64,000 nucleotides of DNA. Source: Hypoxylon rubiginosum (taxonomy: Eukaryota > Ascomycota > Sordariomycetes > Xylariales > Hypoxylaceae). This document shows, in pieces, positions 24,749 to 37,363 of this stretch. The stretch covers positions 2,480,001 to 2,544,000 of the forward strand of contig CADCXA010000025.1 in NCBI GenBank assembly GCA_902806565.1, in the 5' to 3' direction. The translations under genes were made by a program, and so were the position numbers. Under the pieces are notes generated by a model that searched no databases, was not told the DNA's origin, and worked only from the letters and a program-made list of their open reading frames with translations. The first letter of the stretch is position 1, and each line of letters begins with the position of its first letter.

Positions 24749-26534
24749 GCCAAACCAAGGTAAGAACGTCTCGATCTGTTTGAGCAAGATTGGTAGCAGG
24801 GAGACTAGGCGGCTGAGGTATGTTCGAGGCTCGACCAAGTGTAAGGAGGGGTGAAGCAGAAGAGGGCCTAGGTATAGGTCGAAAACAACGAGGTCGGACT
24901 GTTGACTTTTTCAAGGTGCTCGGATAGCTCACTCGTAGCATTGGACTATACACTGCAGGAAGTTGTAACCCATCGACACGATGTACAGCTCCGACGACAA
25001 TGCTTCGCGGCGTTTCCTTATATCCGTCTTATCTACTTTTACCTCTATCCGTAGAACGTGAAAGACGAGGTCCTCCACCACCTCCTCATCGCAGAGGACC
25101 TAATGGTCGCTTTGCGAGTTCTTGTGTAGAGCAATATTTCCCGGCTTTGATATTCTGATATACGTTTATACTGATAGCGGATTGTTGAAAGTCGAAACAC
25201 GAAGGCTTCCGGCGAGTAGGCAGATGGATGAGGACGTCGTAAGGCAGTTCTATCGTCCCGATATAGATCAGGGGGCCTTGCTGTAGGCGGAATTTATTCC
25301 AGAAGGCTTCGTGGTCAAGAAAGGCGAGATATTTCTCGTTGCAAGACGGCGTTGTATCAGTAACAATATTTTACAATCACAAAGTAGGATCCCAGGTCGA
25401 TCGATGTATTTCCGATGGATGATATCAGAGAAGCCTAGTCGGCGGTGGCGACTGGATTTCGCAGATCTACGGATGCAGAAACGTTTTGAGTAATCGACGT
25501 TCGAAGGTAGGGAAGGCGACTGGGGGGGTGGGAAAGGCAACACTCCAATCGGCGTTCCAAACTTCGGTTTCGGGGACAGCACACGAGATGGATATATTGG
25601 GGATAACAAGAGGCGGAATCGAAACGTCTGCCTCGGCCTAGCAAGTGAAGGTGTACAAAAGGGAAAAGAAAGGGTATCGTCAAAGAATAATAAGCATCTG
25701 AGGACAAGCTGTTGCTGGATCGAGGCGACGGCTACAAGTTAGCTTGTTGTAGGTCTGTAGGTCTGTAGGTCTGTAGGTCTGTAGGTCTGTAGGTGTAGGA
25801 GCGGATTCACGCAAGAAAGTGGTTGGTGGCACAGTAGCAGCAATGACCGTTGCAATGGAGCCCGTTCACGTTCACAGGCACTTATCCATTATTGGATTTC
25901 CCATTTAGCGTGTGTCAACTTCTCCTGTGGTGCTAAAGTCTGTGTAAAGTGCGGTAATCCTCGGTACCTCCTAGGATGTAGGTACCCACATACCCGTGGT
26001 CCGCTTACCCTACTACATATAGGTACCTGATACTAGCTGACTAGGTACATCCTACAGTGGCAGAGTGGCACCGTTGATTTGCATTTATTTCCTAATGCAC
26101 TAGCCAGACCGCTGCTGACTGGTGCTGACTGGCTGACTGATAGCGGAATGGATCAACGGATCCTAGCATAACAGGCACCAGCAGGCCCTACTGGCCCTAA
26201 CAGCCTAGAAAAACGCCACATCAGATCAGCGAGCCTTAATTTAGTTCCCCTAATGCAATAAATATTTCTATTTTCTACCTAACCTAATGTAATCCTGCTA
26301 GTCCTGCTACCAGGTAGGTACTCTCCCAGCCTAGTCTCCTGTCCTAAGACATCCTGTACCAGAAACACACGCATGCATACAGCCATCCTTTGACGATTAA
26401 CATGTGCGCCTTGCTTGGTGGTTGCACAGATCTCACTCTACCGGTCCGGTACATGTAGGAGGTAGTTAGGTCATATTTCGAAGTAACCCCGGCTAGACTA
26501 CCTTGAGAAACGCCTCGGGACGTTGTATGAGCGA
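24749..26534. other. Long intergenic / 5' leader region of the retropepsin-like gene
   Basis: A 1.8-kb stretch between two minus-strand genes, so it mostly holds the promoter and leader of the retropepsin-like gene. It contains an 8-bp minisatellite (25749-25793) and one TAGGTACCT palindrome at about 26020. Pyrimidine-rich minus-strand frames (24720-24953, 25268-25609, 25435-25707) lack family resemblance and look like untranslated leader. Confidence 0.5.
25749..25793. repeat. 8-bp minisatellite GTAGGTCT
   Basis: About 5.5 head-to-tail copies of GTAGGTCT in the leader or promoter side of the minus-strand retropepsin-like gene. No coding role is seen. Confidence 0.9.
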
Positions 26535-27521
26535 TTATGCCTCAGCATTCATCTTTTTCCAGTCCGGAAAAACAGTATCTTCCTCTGGGAATGGTCCGAT
26601 GTGTGGCTTAACGGCATCGAACAAGATCTCGTACGACTCCCCGCTCATGTGTAGTCCATCCGGTAATAGTTGTTCCAAGTAGCCTCGCTTGCTTCCATGG
26701 TATCCCAAGGGAAGGCCGCTCGCGTCGAAGTCCGGAGTTAAGGCGATGGCTTTGTCCATGATGGCCTTGTGGAGATCAATGAGCGTGACGCCAGGAATCT
26801 CGGCCGCTACCTCTCGAGCCGTCTCGCAATACTTTGCGCTGTTCTCCGCTTGCCGCGTCGCTTGCGGGTGACCCTTAGCTAGATCAAGCACTTCAATTCG
26901 GATCTCGTCGAGCGGCGGAGGGGTAATTAGCAAGATCTTGGGACTGTGGGCTTTGACGTGGTCGTGAGTTATGATTTTGATCAAGTTCTCTTTGTACTTT
27001 TCCATGGGGACTCTTTGATTGTTGGTCGGAATATCGATGCACGCATCGTTAGCACCGAGTAGCACCAGCTATAGTACGTACGTAGTTAGAAGAGTCCATT
27101 GGCATTTGGTTGTGCTGAACACACAACAAACAAGAACGCGAGGTTGGCCAGTATATCCCATTACTTACAAGATACTCGATTCTTGGGTTTGAGGGCGACG
27201 GCGGCAAGAATATCTGCGGGACTAGTTTCAAGGTGTTCGCCGTGTTATATCCCGAGAACCCCCTATTTATCACGTCCAGATATCGCATACAGTCTATAAT
27301 TGGGTTAGGTGATTATATGTATATAAATCGCCAAAGACTTTAAACGCACGACTCTGTAGAGCGCCCTGAAACGAGAAGCCTTCTTTGATTTCGCTAGCAA
27401 ATTGGAAGAGCGAATCCCCAAGGAGGACGATTTGATTGTACGGTGTCTATATTAAGTTAGTTCTAAACTCATACTCCTCGGCGGCAAGGACGTGAATTCA
27501 TGTCAAGATACTTACGGCCAT
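26535..27521 (-). CDS. IAH1: SGNH/GDSL esterase, isoamyl acetate-hydrolysing type
   Basis: Minus-strand exons are 27521-27516, 27446-27350, 27293-27169 and 27068-26535; introns of 69, 56 and 100 bp are GT-AG. The protein is 253 aa (yeast Iah1 238). SGNH blocks: I, LLGDSL with nucleophile Ser14; II, NRGFSGYNT with Gly49; III, LLGANDA with Asn83; V, DGLHMS with the catalytic Asp/His. The family hydrolyses short-chain acetate esters. The first coding exon is only ATG GCC, giving MATPYNQIVLLGDSLFQF, which fits the family start. In the same frame before this ATG, about 25 codons back to a stop at 27597 would encode a very hydrophobic helix, but there is no ATG there. No signal peptide is seen, so the enzyme is probably cytosolic. 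Confidence 0.92.
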
Positions 27522-28709
27522 ATTCCCAACGATGGCGTAAAGGAGAATAACGAGGACGAGAACGGGGACTGGGACAAGTATGAAGACAGCAATTAACTAT
27601 CTAGGTAGATTAAGACCGAGCGACGAGCGTAGACGAAAGCAACACAGCCGTTACACAAATATGCTGGACGAATCGGACCTGAAATGGCGGATGGACTGTT
27701 GAGGAGAGCTTGATCAAGCACACATCAAGGGATATATATACACTTCTTACACTGCCCGATCGCTGCCGAGTTACCTAGGTACGGGGGTATTTACACCGAA
27801 GTAGTGACCAGTAGTAATGACTAGGAATGATGCATTTTTTTTCGCCGCATAAATCTAGATCTTTAATTTCGTGGATTTGGAGAGTTTGCTTTTCACCTCA
27901 TCTCTTATCTGTATTATCCGTATATCTGATATTTCGATTTCATTAACCTTGATAAAGCTGTAACTTCCGAAAATCGTGTTATCTAGAGCTAAGTGGTTTC
28001 TAATTTGACATGTGAAGTCTAGAGCTTGGAGATTAATTAGATCTTTACTACATAGTATGCAATGGAAGGTATGAATTTAGAAAACCACATATCTAATAGG
28101 TTTGGTACGGCTATATTCCTTTCTCCTCTAACGCATTGGCTAATTGGGGTCTTCAGAGCAAACAACATTGGGATGACAATGGTGACATATGATATGACGG
28201 TAGAAACTGAGCCTCACTTAGACACGTACACGTGATAGGAAACGTCGACTTACAATAAGTAAAATGGAAAAAATACATCGCATATACAACTCAGGTTGAC
28301 CTTAGCCAGTTATGAAATGTTAGAAATGTTAGAAACCGAACGGAAGCAGAAAATTCACTAATGAGCAAGTATGTACTTACACGTACGTAGGTATCCATGC
28401 AGCCATGCTAGTACTACTGTTAGAAGCACTTTGTTCGCACTCAATCTCGAAATGGTAAGATGAGAGTTAAGAAGTTGCCAAAGTGGAGAACGGGCTGTTA
28501 TCTATAATTCATGATTGGTTATATTCGTTATCAATAAATATTTCTTCTAACGAGTCTTTGCGCCCCGCTAAAAAAAAGAAAAAGTTCGATGGCCATCATG
28601 AAAAAAAGTCCTCCACAGATATCGGATCGCGCCTCGTCACTACGGAGGTTCTCACACTTCAGGCGCATTCTCTGATGGAAACCCGAACGAGACACCAACA
28701 ATAACTACG
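27522..28709. other. Divergent promoter region IAH1 / UTP10
   Basis: This is 1.19 kb between divergently transcribed genes. Reading frames such as 28483-28704 have no family resemblance. No structured RNA or repeat stands out. Confidence 0.5.
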
Positions 28710-31700
28710 ATGGCAACCGCATTGGCTGCGCAGCTAGCGCAGATCGCTGCGAATTCGAAATCGACTCTCGACGTGAAGGCGCAGAAAGCTTCCCATTCAA
28801 AGTCGTTAATCTTCGAGCCACGGGTTGCGGCCTCTCAAAACTTCCAGACCCTATATGGCATCTGTCGTCAAGGGTTCGAAGAGCTGTGTCAGCTAGACGC
28901 TCGCTTTATCCCTTTTGACACCACGATATTTAGCGAACAGAGCCAGGATGAGGATCGCACTCGAATGACGGCTGCCGAAAATGCAGAGCTCGACAAGAAG
29001 ATAGACTCCTTCCTGCACCTTGCCGGCGCGCGGCTGAGACTCATGCCAACTATCAAGGCCATAGAATGGCTCATTAGGAGGTTCAGGTAGGCTCGTCAAA
29101 GATTTACATACTGGATCGTCATTCTAAAATTTGCATAGGATTCACGAATACAATACCACGATCCTCATTTCGACATTCCTCCCATACCATACCATCCCGG
29201 CATTCGTAACGCTCTTGTCCATCCTCCCTAGTACGCTTCCTCAAGTGTATAGGTTCCTAGATCCATACATCCGGTCATTGACCCAGCCGCCGAGGTCTAT
29301 TCTCGTCCACCAAGCTACACACCATTCCGACTTCCTCGCTGCTCTCTCGACATATACCCTCGATACGTGCAGAGCTCAACAGCACTATCCTGCTTTAGTG
29401 TCATTCTGGGGTGGCATTATGACTGAAGCAGTAAATGGTAAATTGGACCGTGGGCGGTCCGGCCGGCGCAGCATCCAACGAAGCAACGACGAGACTCTGT
29501 TTCATCAAATAGGGCCAACCCTTAGTGATGCTCTAGTTATGCACAAGGTTCCTAGCTTGCAAATAGCTTCCTATATGGTAATCTCGGTTTTCGTTGCGAA
29601 GGGGGACCTTGAAGATACCGCTATCAGTGCCCTAATGGAGCAGCTCGTTACTGGATGGACTGCCGAATCCCTTCGTCCTGGTCTCGTGTGTCTCTCCATC
29701 CTGTCCCAGTACCGCTCGGCGAAGCAAATATCAGGAAAAGTAACCAGGGCGCTACTTAAAATCCCAGACCTTCCCGCCCGTCTCTCAGAGATTGGGAGAG
29801 AGCATAATATCGGAAGATTAGCGAATGGTCTCTGTCTAGCGCTAATAGATAGGGCTCAAAAGAAAGGCGACCTCAAAGGCCTGCCAGTGGTTGAATCGCT
29901 TCTCTTGGGCTCGGTCTTAAATGATCAGCAAACAGCTGTCGTTTTCAAGAGTCTGTTATTAGCGGCGCATAAAGTCGAAGATGATGTTGATGCGGAAGGA
30001 CAAGTGCGAAAGGCCCTTGCATCTGTAATCATCGAGCTTTCGCAACTGGATACGGACGTTGGTAAAATCTTTACTAAAGCGATCAACGATAGCGAAATCG
30101 ACATAGATGTGCTAGAAATGAGGCTTGGTACTACTGTTCGACCGACAATTCTCGCGACTGAACCTCAACAAGATGTTGAGATGGTGGGCAATGAAATTGC
30201 GTCAGAGCCAGTCGAGACTTTTGAATCTGCTCTCCAGCGAGTAGGTGGATTGTCGACCGCGCCAACAGACTCTTGCCTACGACCTTCTTCCTCAGATATA
30301 TTCACCGATTTATGCTCTGTTTTCGTCTCTAGCTTGGCAGAGCCGGGTAATCTCAAAGCTTTCGACGAACTTGCACCACTGCAACGTCAGCTGGCGAAAG
30401 AGACTCCTTTTTACTTCTCGTTCCTCATGCGAATTTGGTGCGGGCCGTACCCAGCGTTAGCTCGTTCTGCAGCTCTGGACATGGCAAAACAGCGTCTGAA
30501 GGATAGCGACTGCAGTAGTGTCGACTTTCAGGCTCTTCTGCCGTACAGCCTCGCAGCGCTGAATGATCCGTCAAAGAGGGTACGACGCGCCGCCGCGGAC
30601 CTACTCGCTATTCTAGACATTCTGTTTCTAGAGTTGCACATGATGTCAGACAATCACCTTCGTTGGGCTGGCGATCATCTGTACGAAACAGCTGATTCAC
30701 TGGCATCGATCACTCCGGAGGCCTGTCATAAGCTACTCCGAAATGTCATTACACCCAGCCTAGAGGAATCCGTGTTAAATGCCGACCATATTGTTGAGCT
30801 TCTACAAACTACACTGAACGGGGGTTCGAAGGCTTCTGTTGATGGAGACAAAGACAAGAAGAGTCACCTCTCTCATGGAACAAGACTCTCCATTCTAACT
30901 TTCTTCGCTTCCCATACGATTCGTACACCGCTCATAACTCTCAAAATCCGCCTCCTAGCACCCTTAGACCAGGTTAAGGGGGTGTCAGGCACTACTCGTA
31001 CCCAGTTGCTCTTACCGGTGCTCAAATGGTGGTCGTCACTGTCTTCTAATGATGCAAGCCGTATTTGCACCCAAGAAAACATCAAAGAACCATCTTTCGA
31101 TCAAAGCAGTGTCGAGATAGTCCTTCCGAATGATAAGGATGGCCTCGAGTTCCTATTAGATGTTGTGAAGACACAGCAGCTTCTCGCAAGACCGAATCTC
31201 CTTCAGGCCATATTCTCGCGCATTCAGGGGCTGTGGCCGTCTATGAAATCGGAAGCGAGGCACACAGTTTCCAGACGGATGCTCGAGTTATCACAGAAGG
31301 ACCCGTCGAGCGATAACGATGTAGTCTCGGGCGAGGCTGCTAATCTTTTAAGGAATGTCGAGCTTTCGACCGACATTCTTCTGTTTTTCTTGGAGTCTTT
31401 ACAACCGGCAGCAAAGATGGCTATCGAGCCGCCAACTGGCAAGCGTAGGAGAACTAGTTCCTCAGAGGCCCATCGCGGTCTCGGTACGCAGCCAACTCCA
31501 GAACTAAGCGCGATGCTCCGACAGGTGACCTTCGTGCTACAGCTCGTCGAGGGATCTGAACCTGAGAAACATCCGGAGCTACTCAATGCTCTTTTCAATG
31601 CCCTTTCTGAACTCCAGCACTTCAGGGTCCTAGTCGGCTCGGAACTTGGGTATCTTCAAAACCTCATTCTTCGGAGTCTATTGGCTATGGTACCTGCCTA

Positions 31701-34217
31701 CAAGAATAACAAATCATTGAAGATTGACAGCACAGGCGGGCATGGGGATCTCCTTGTTAATTGCATCCAGAAATCCTCTAGCCCCTCTGTGCAAAACACC
31801 GCCCTCCTGCTAGTCGCGAGCCTAGCAAATGTCGCCCCGGATCTGGTACTCAACAGTGTGATGCCGATTTTTACGCATATGGGAGGCTCAGTGCTCCGAC
31901 AGAGCGATGATTACTCTGCCCATGTTATCAATCAAACAGTCAAGGAAGTTGTGCCGCCACTTATCCAATCGCTTAGGAAGGGGAAATTGAGTCCCCTAGC
32001 AGGAGCATCGGAACTTTTGCTCAGCTTTGTGACGGCATATGAACATATACCGTCACATCGCAGACTCGGATTGTTTGTATCCCTTGTTGAAACCTTGGGA
32101 GCCGAAGAGTTCCTATTTGCGCTGCTGGCCATGCTTACGCACATGTATGGGTCTACCGATCAAATAATGTCCTTTACTACTGAGGTTTTCAACTACTTTA
32201 CCGTCGAGACTCAACTACAATCCTTGATTAGACACCTCGGTTTGATCGGTGATATATTCCAGCCGCGACCCAGCTTATCTTCTGTCCTTCTTGGTGCGAA
32301 TGAGCTAGGCGACCGAGATCCTCAAAAGATTGGGTTCCGCCAATTGAACCTGGTTCCGTATCTTCTATCTAGCAGAAGGTTGACGACACAGATCGGCAAA
32401 CTTACGGAGCGAGATGACATGGAGGCTTCCAAAGTTCGCGAGCTTTATTCAACCCTACTCGAGGATCTCCTAGTTCTGGCAGACTCCTTGAAGCAGCACA
32501 AGATCCTATATAACCGTTGTGGTGACGCACTTTCAAAGCTTCTTAACCTGCTCTCCATCGGAGAATTCATCAAGGCCGTCGAAACGCTCCTAGATCGGCC
32601 TGATGTTGTTTTGCGGCGGAAAGTCCTCCGGGCTGTTGAAGTCCGTATCGACGAGGAGAGCCAAGCCGATGCCAATTCCAGAGCGGCCCTACTTGCATTC
32701 CTGCCACACCTAACGGCCATCATCCGAGTCTCTGACGACACAGCTTACAAGCACGTAGCTGTAGGCTGTGTGGACAAGATTTCTGAGAAGTATGGGAAGA
32801 AAGATCCGGAGGCTGTAACTGCAGCCGCCTCAACAATCGCTAGCGATCAATGTCTAGGCCAAGACGACGACAAACTTCGCGTCATGGCGTTGCTCTGTTT
32901 AGCTTCCTTGGTTGACGTACTCCAAGATGGTGTTGTTCCTGTTCTACCATCTGCTATTCCCAAGGCACTCACGTATATAACCGAGAGTATAGGAAGCGAG
33001 GCACCACGCTTAGAACTTCACAATGCTAGCTACGCATTCATGGCAGCACTAGCACACCACCTACCCTACATGCTTTCCGGATCCTACCTAGGGCAGCTCC
33101 TAGCAGTTTCCAGCACATCTGCGAAATCCGGTCTGGGTAGCGAAGCCAACGATGCTAGGCTTCAGTGTCTTCAATTGCTTGCTAAACAAGTCGAAGCCAA
33201 GGCGCTGTTTTCCGCCTTAGAGCAAAACTGGGCCGCTGCGTCAGACTCAGGTCCTATTGTAAGTTTAATGCACACAGATCATACATGTAGTAGCGGGACT
33301 AATACCGATTTCAGGCTACCCGAGAATACGTCGATATTCTTGGCATCGCAATCGACAAGCATTCCAAGGCGGACATATCCAAAAATATTGTCCCTCTTTC
33401 GGCCATATTCCTCCATTGCTTCGATCTTCGCAGGTCGATATTCTCCAAAAGCGATGCCGGCGAAGACTTCTTGAGGCAGATATCTCGTATTGAAGAATCC
33501 GTCAATAGCGTCGCGCTAAAGATGATATATAAGCTTAACGATGCGGCCTTCCGGCCTGTATTCTCGCAATTAATGGAGTGGGCTGTCGCCTTACCCAGGA
33601 AAGATATTGCGGGCAGAAACCACCGGCTTCTTAGCATCTACGGATTTTTGCTCACGTTCTTCGGCAGTCTCAAGTCCATTATCACCAGTTACGCATCCTA
33701 CATCATCGACAGTGTCATGGATGTTCTCGCTACAGCAGATCCAAAGAACCCAGAACAGCACGAATTGTGGAAGAAGGTGCTACATACCCTCGTCAAATGT
33801 TTTGAGCATGATCAGGACGACTTCTGGCAAGCCCCAGCCCATTTCAGCGCAGTGGCGCTTGTCTTGACAAAACAGTTCTCGTACTCTCCCTCTGTCAACC
33901 TAGCGGACGATCTCATCCCCGCCATCGTCGAGCTAGCGGCCGCTGCCGACTCCCAAGAGCATCAGAAGACGTTGAACGCCGCCCTTCTCAAGTACCTACG
34001 CTCCGAGCAGGCGTCCGTACGTCTCGCGGTCGTAAAGTGCGAGCAGGCGCTCACGAATAGGCTGGGCGAGGAGTGGCTGTCCATGCTGCCGGAGATGCTG
34101 CCTTACATCAGCGAGCTGCAGGACGATGACGACGACGATGTGGAGCGGGAGACACATCGCTGGATCGTGGGGATTGAAGGGGTTCTGGGTGAGAGCTTGG
34201 ATGCTATGTTACAATAG
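28710..34217 (+). CDS. UTP10: U3 snoRNA-associated HEAT-repeat protein of the SSU processome
   Basis: Exons are 28710-29086, 29139-33258 and 33315-34217, with GT-AG introns of 52 and 56 bp. The protein is 1799 aa (yeast Utp10 1769). It is a nucleolar scaffold of the t-UTP/UtpA subcomplex, needed for rDNA transcription and early 18S pre-rRNA processing. The N-terminus is highly characteristic: KSLIFEPRVAASQNFQTLY, GFEELCQLDARF, EDRTRMTAAENAELDKKI, AIEWLIRRFRIHEYN and FLPYHTIPAFVTLLSILP. The rest is a long series of helical HEAT-like units, including LNDPSKRVRRAAADLLAIL near 490. The conserved BP28/Utp10 C-terminal part ends IVGIEGVLGESLD after an acidic DDDDDD run. Intron 1 splits the RF-R-IHEYN codon, which confirms the junction. 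Confidence 0.96.
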
Positions 34218-34887
34218 ATAAAGAATAGAGTCTAGAAGCATTATATGTGCTAATATCACCATCTGACATTAATATTGCAAAGTGCAGTTGAAGGCCATAG
34301 CCGCCTTTAATTTCTTCATGTCAACTCACGCCCCTTTCTCGTACTATTAGACTACATAGGACCTTACAATAGGCATGCTAGAGATCTATGTTTAGTACTT
34401 CGTAGAGATCATAAACCACAAATCACCAAAGACACGAGTATTAATCACGAAAAGAGGAAGCTCACGAGAGTATTGGGTTTAACTAGAATTCATCATGCAG
34501 AGCCTCTAGAGGCATATTTTTTTTTTGCCAGCAACGCCAAGTTTTCCTTTCATCCCTTCGTTCATTCATGCACACCCACTTGGCCTATTCGTTGCGTTGA
34601 CGAGAAAATAAAACAAAGAAACAGCCGTTTTGAAACGGACCGTTATGCAGAAATCAGAACTAACTATCCTTTGGAATGCTCACGGAATTCCCATCCATAT
34701 CCCGCCTAGTCCCCCCATACCGGCTAGCATCTTTGGGTGTCCGACCACGATATGGAAGGCTCATTAGTTGATGCTGTGTACCTGGTCCTAATAAGGTAGG
34801 TAGAGTTCCGCCAGTAAGAGGCGGTTCGGTATTGCCGAGGGGGGGATCGATCGTCGAGAAGTGAGCAGTTCTTCACCGTTTGCCGAA
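34218..34887. other. Intergenic between convergent genes
   Basis: This is 670 bp between the 3' ends of UTP10 (+) and the Ser/Thr-rich protein gene (-). It presumably holds both 3' UTRs and polyadenylation sites. No gene or repeat is recognised. Confidence 0.5.
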
Positions 34888-37099
34888 TCAGACAAGAGCG
34901 TTGAAGAGCGCGATGAACGTGCCGGCCATGACGAGGCAAGAGCGTTCCCAGTCTCCGCTGTCCTGTTCGCCGTCGTTGTCGAGATAACGGGCCCAGAGGG
35001 AGGATCCCAGCTTCGAGGCGCCGGCGGAAGTGGCGACGGACGTGGTGGTAGTCGCGGAAGAAGTAGTGGCGGAGCCGCTGTTGCTGTTCCATCCCATGGG
35101 GACCACGCCACTAGGGGCGGCCGGGCCGAGGGGGTTGGGCATCGTGTGCGAACCGTTGCCGTAGGACTGGATCGAAGCGGACGTGGTTGCCGTCATCGTG
35201 GTGCTGCTGCCCATGTCCATGCCGCTCATGCCGTCCATGGTATAACTGCCCGTGACAGAAACTGTAGCCGAGTCGAAGTCGTCGCTGGTGATCGTCGTGA
35301 CGATGGTACTGGTGAAGACATCGACGGTGTGGGTCGAGGACGAGGGAGGCACGGTGACGGTGTAGACTCTGGTCGAGTTGCAATGGGTAGCAGAAGACGA
35401 GATGGTGCTGGACAGGGAGCCAGTGGCGCCGTCGACATTGTCAGTGGTCTCGGTGCTCGTAGTCCAAGAGCTGGTGCTAGACTCCGTAGAAGAAGGAGTG
35501 GGGGTGACGATAGCTGTCTCCGTGGTCTTCTCCGTGTAAGTATAGGTAGAACTGTACGAGATCGAGATGGTCTGGGTAGCCAGAGTCTCAGTCGCAGAAG
35601 CCGAAGATGTCATGCTGGACGTCTCGGTAGTCTCGGTAGTGCTCGTGGGCGAAGGTGCGTACACGGTGGAGACAACGGTTGTAGTGATGGTCTCGGTATC
35701 CTTTGCACCACAGGTCTCGGCGGTAGAAGACATGCCTAAGAGAGTGACGGTAGATCCTTGAGACAGGTAAACAGTACGGGTCTCCGACTCGACGGCGGTC
35801 ACAGTTGTAGTACCAGGCATGGTCGTAACGGCATTGACGGTTGTAGTCTCGTCTACTGTAACAACAGGGGTTGTCGTCTCGGTGACAGTAGCGGTATACT
35901 CCTCAGACGGGGTGATCATGGTCGAAGTCCACCACTTGGAGGAAGTAGAAGGCGAGACGGAGACATCATGAGTGATAGTAGTGAAGGTGGATTCACTAAG
36001 GCTTCCAGTGATCGCATCAGAACTAGATCATACATGTTAGCTTGGGTCTTGATGTGTTGCTTGAGAAAGGGATAAATATTACTCACCCAGCAGTGGTCGT
36101 AGTAGTACCGATCATCGGAGTCTCCATGGTGCAGTTGTCAGGACCGACCGACGTAGTTGTAGTGACAGTCTGGTAGATGGTGGATCGCGTGAAGGTGCTG
36201 CTGTTCCAGTTGGTATGAAGCGCCGTGACAGTGACACCAGGAGCGACGGTAGAGTTCGAGACGGTAGACGAAGCAGAACCTGAAGCAGCTCCGGCAGTCC
36301 CAGTAGTCCATAGAGGGACGGGTACAACGGTCACAGTGACAACGCCATCAAAGGATTTGGTCACCGTAGTGGTACTGCCGTTGCCGTAGGGAGCAGTGCT
36401 CATGGTAGAGTGAATGTCAGTGCAAGTGTCAGTAGTGGTCACGTTGATGCCAATAGCGGCGGTCTCCGAAGCAGCGGTGGTGTTGACGAGCTGGCTCATA
36501 GTAGAGCCAGGAACCACAGTGGTAGACTGGGTGATGTTAGGAAGGACCGAGGCAGTCTTGGTCATAGAGACAGTCATAGGAACAGTGACAGAAACAGTAG
36601 AGTTCGCAGTGGCCGTCAAGAACTGAGTCAAGTTGACAGTAGGATACTGTCCGTAGGTGTAGATCTGTCGACGAATGACGCCCTCAGACGTCTTCACCTC
36701 GGAATGCTCATTAGGACGGTCCGCACCTCCGCGCCAGATGGACTGGCCTATGATTAACAGTTAGTGAGGAAAAGCTCCTTAAACCTGTAGATTCTTGTCT
36801 TGTACACATACAAAAGAGGCCACCAATGACAAAGATGAGCACAAACACCACGAAGAGAGCCACAAGGCGGAGAGTTCCATTGATAGCTGTGAAGGTTTGT
36901 TAGCAATACGACACCAACAATTTGCTTGAATGGGTTTCGCAAACTTACACTTGGTACCCTTGGGCTTGACCTCGTCCTTGTCATTACGATCCTCATCCCA
37001 CCAGTTAGACTGAGTGGGAACATTGGTGCGCTCAAGCTCCACGACGGAGTCGTGCTTGCCCTCCGAATCGGGGGCCTTAGCAATGTCCTGAGCAGACAT
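34888..37099 (-). CDS. Ser/Thr-rich mucin-like cell-surface protein with internal signal anchor
   Basis: Minus-strand exons are 37099-36949, 36886-36812, 36747-36087 and 36022-34888; introns of 62, 64 and 64 bp are GT-AG. The protein is 673 aa. Residues 1-55 are charged and probably cytoplasmic. Residues 56-75 (LRLVALFVVFVLIFVIGGLF) form a transmembrane helix. Residues about 80-640 are extremely Thr/Ser/Val-rich with many N-x-S/T sites, as in heavily O-mannosylated wall proteins. The last 18 residues (CLVMAGTFIALFNALV and two more) are hydrophobic, like a GPI-attachment signal or second membrane segment. A Met/Asp/Gly cluster (TMDGMSGMDMG) lies near 35205-35245. I do not recognise the family. 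The topology suggests a type II anchored surface glycoprotein or wall sensor. Confidence 0.75.
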
Positions 37100-37221
37100 T
37101 GTGACACTTTCAAGACTTAAAGTAAGCCTAGACAAAGTCAGTGAGTGAGTGAGGTATCGTTCAATATTGATAGGGTATATGTTTGAGTGTAGTGGGAGGT
37201 AGGCGTAGGGCGAAACAGATG

Positions 37222-37337
37222 GTATAGATGGAAGTAGACGATTGATGATGGTATGGATGGAAGTAGACGATTGATGATGGTATGGATGGAAGTAGACGAT
37301 TGACGATGGTGTAGATGAAAGTAGGCGATTGATGATC
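37222..37337. repeat. 29-bp minisatellite, four units
   Basis: Four direct units of 29 bp (37222, 37251, 37280, 37309). The first three are nearly identical and the fourth is diverged. It lies 120-240 bp upstream of the start codon of the Ser/Thr-rich protein, in its probable 5' UTR. Confidence 0.9.
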
Positions 37338-37363
37338 CTGTGGTTGAAAGGAAAGGAGATGGA

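Noticed and set aside
28483..28704. 73-aa frame just upstream of UTP10
   Set aside because: No resemblance to known families. It ends six bases before the UTP10 ATG and lies in its promoter/leader.
34861..35739. 292-aa plus-strand frame
   Set aside because: It is antisense to the Thr/Ser-rich exon 4. The Gly/Arg-rich translation is a shadow of repetitive codons.
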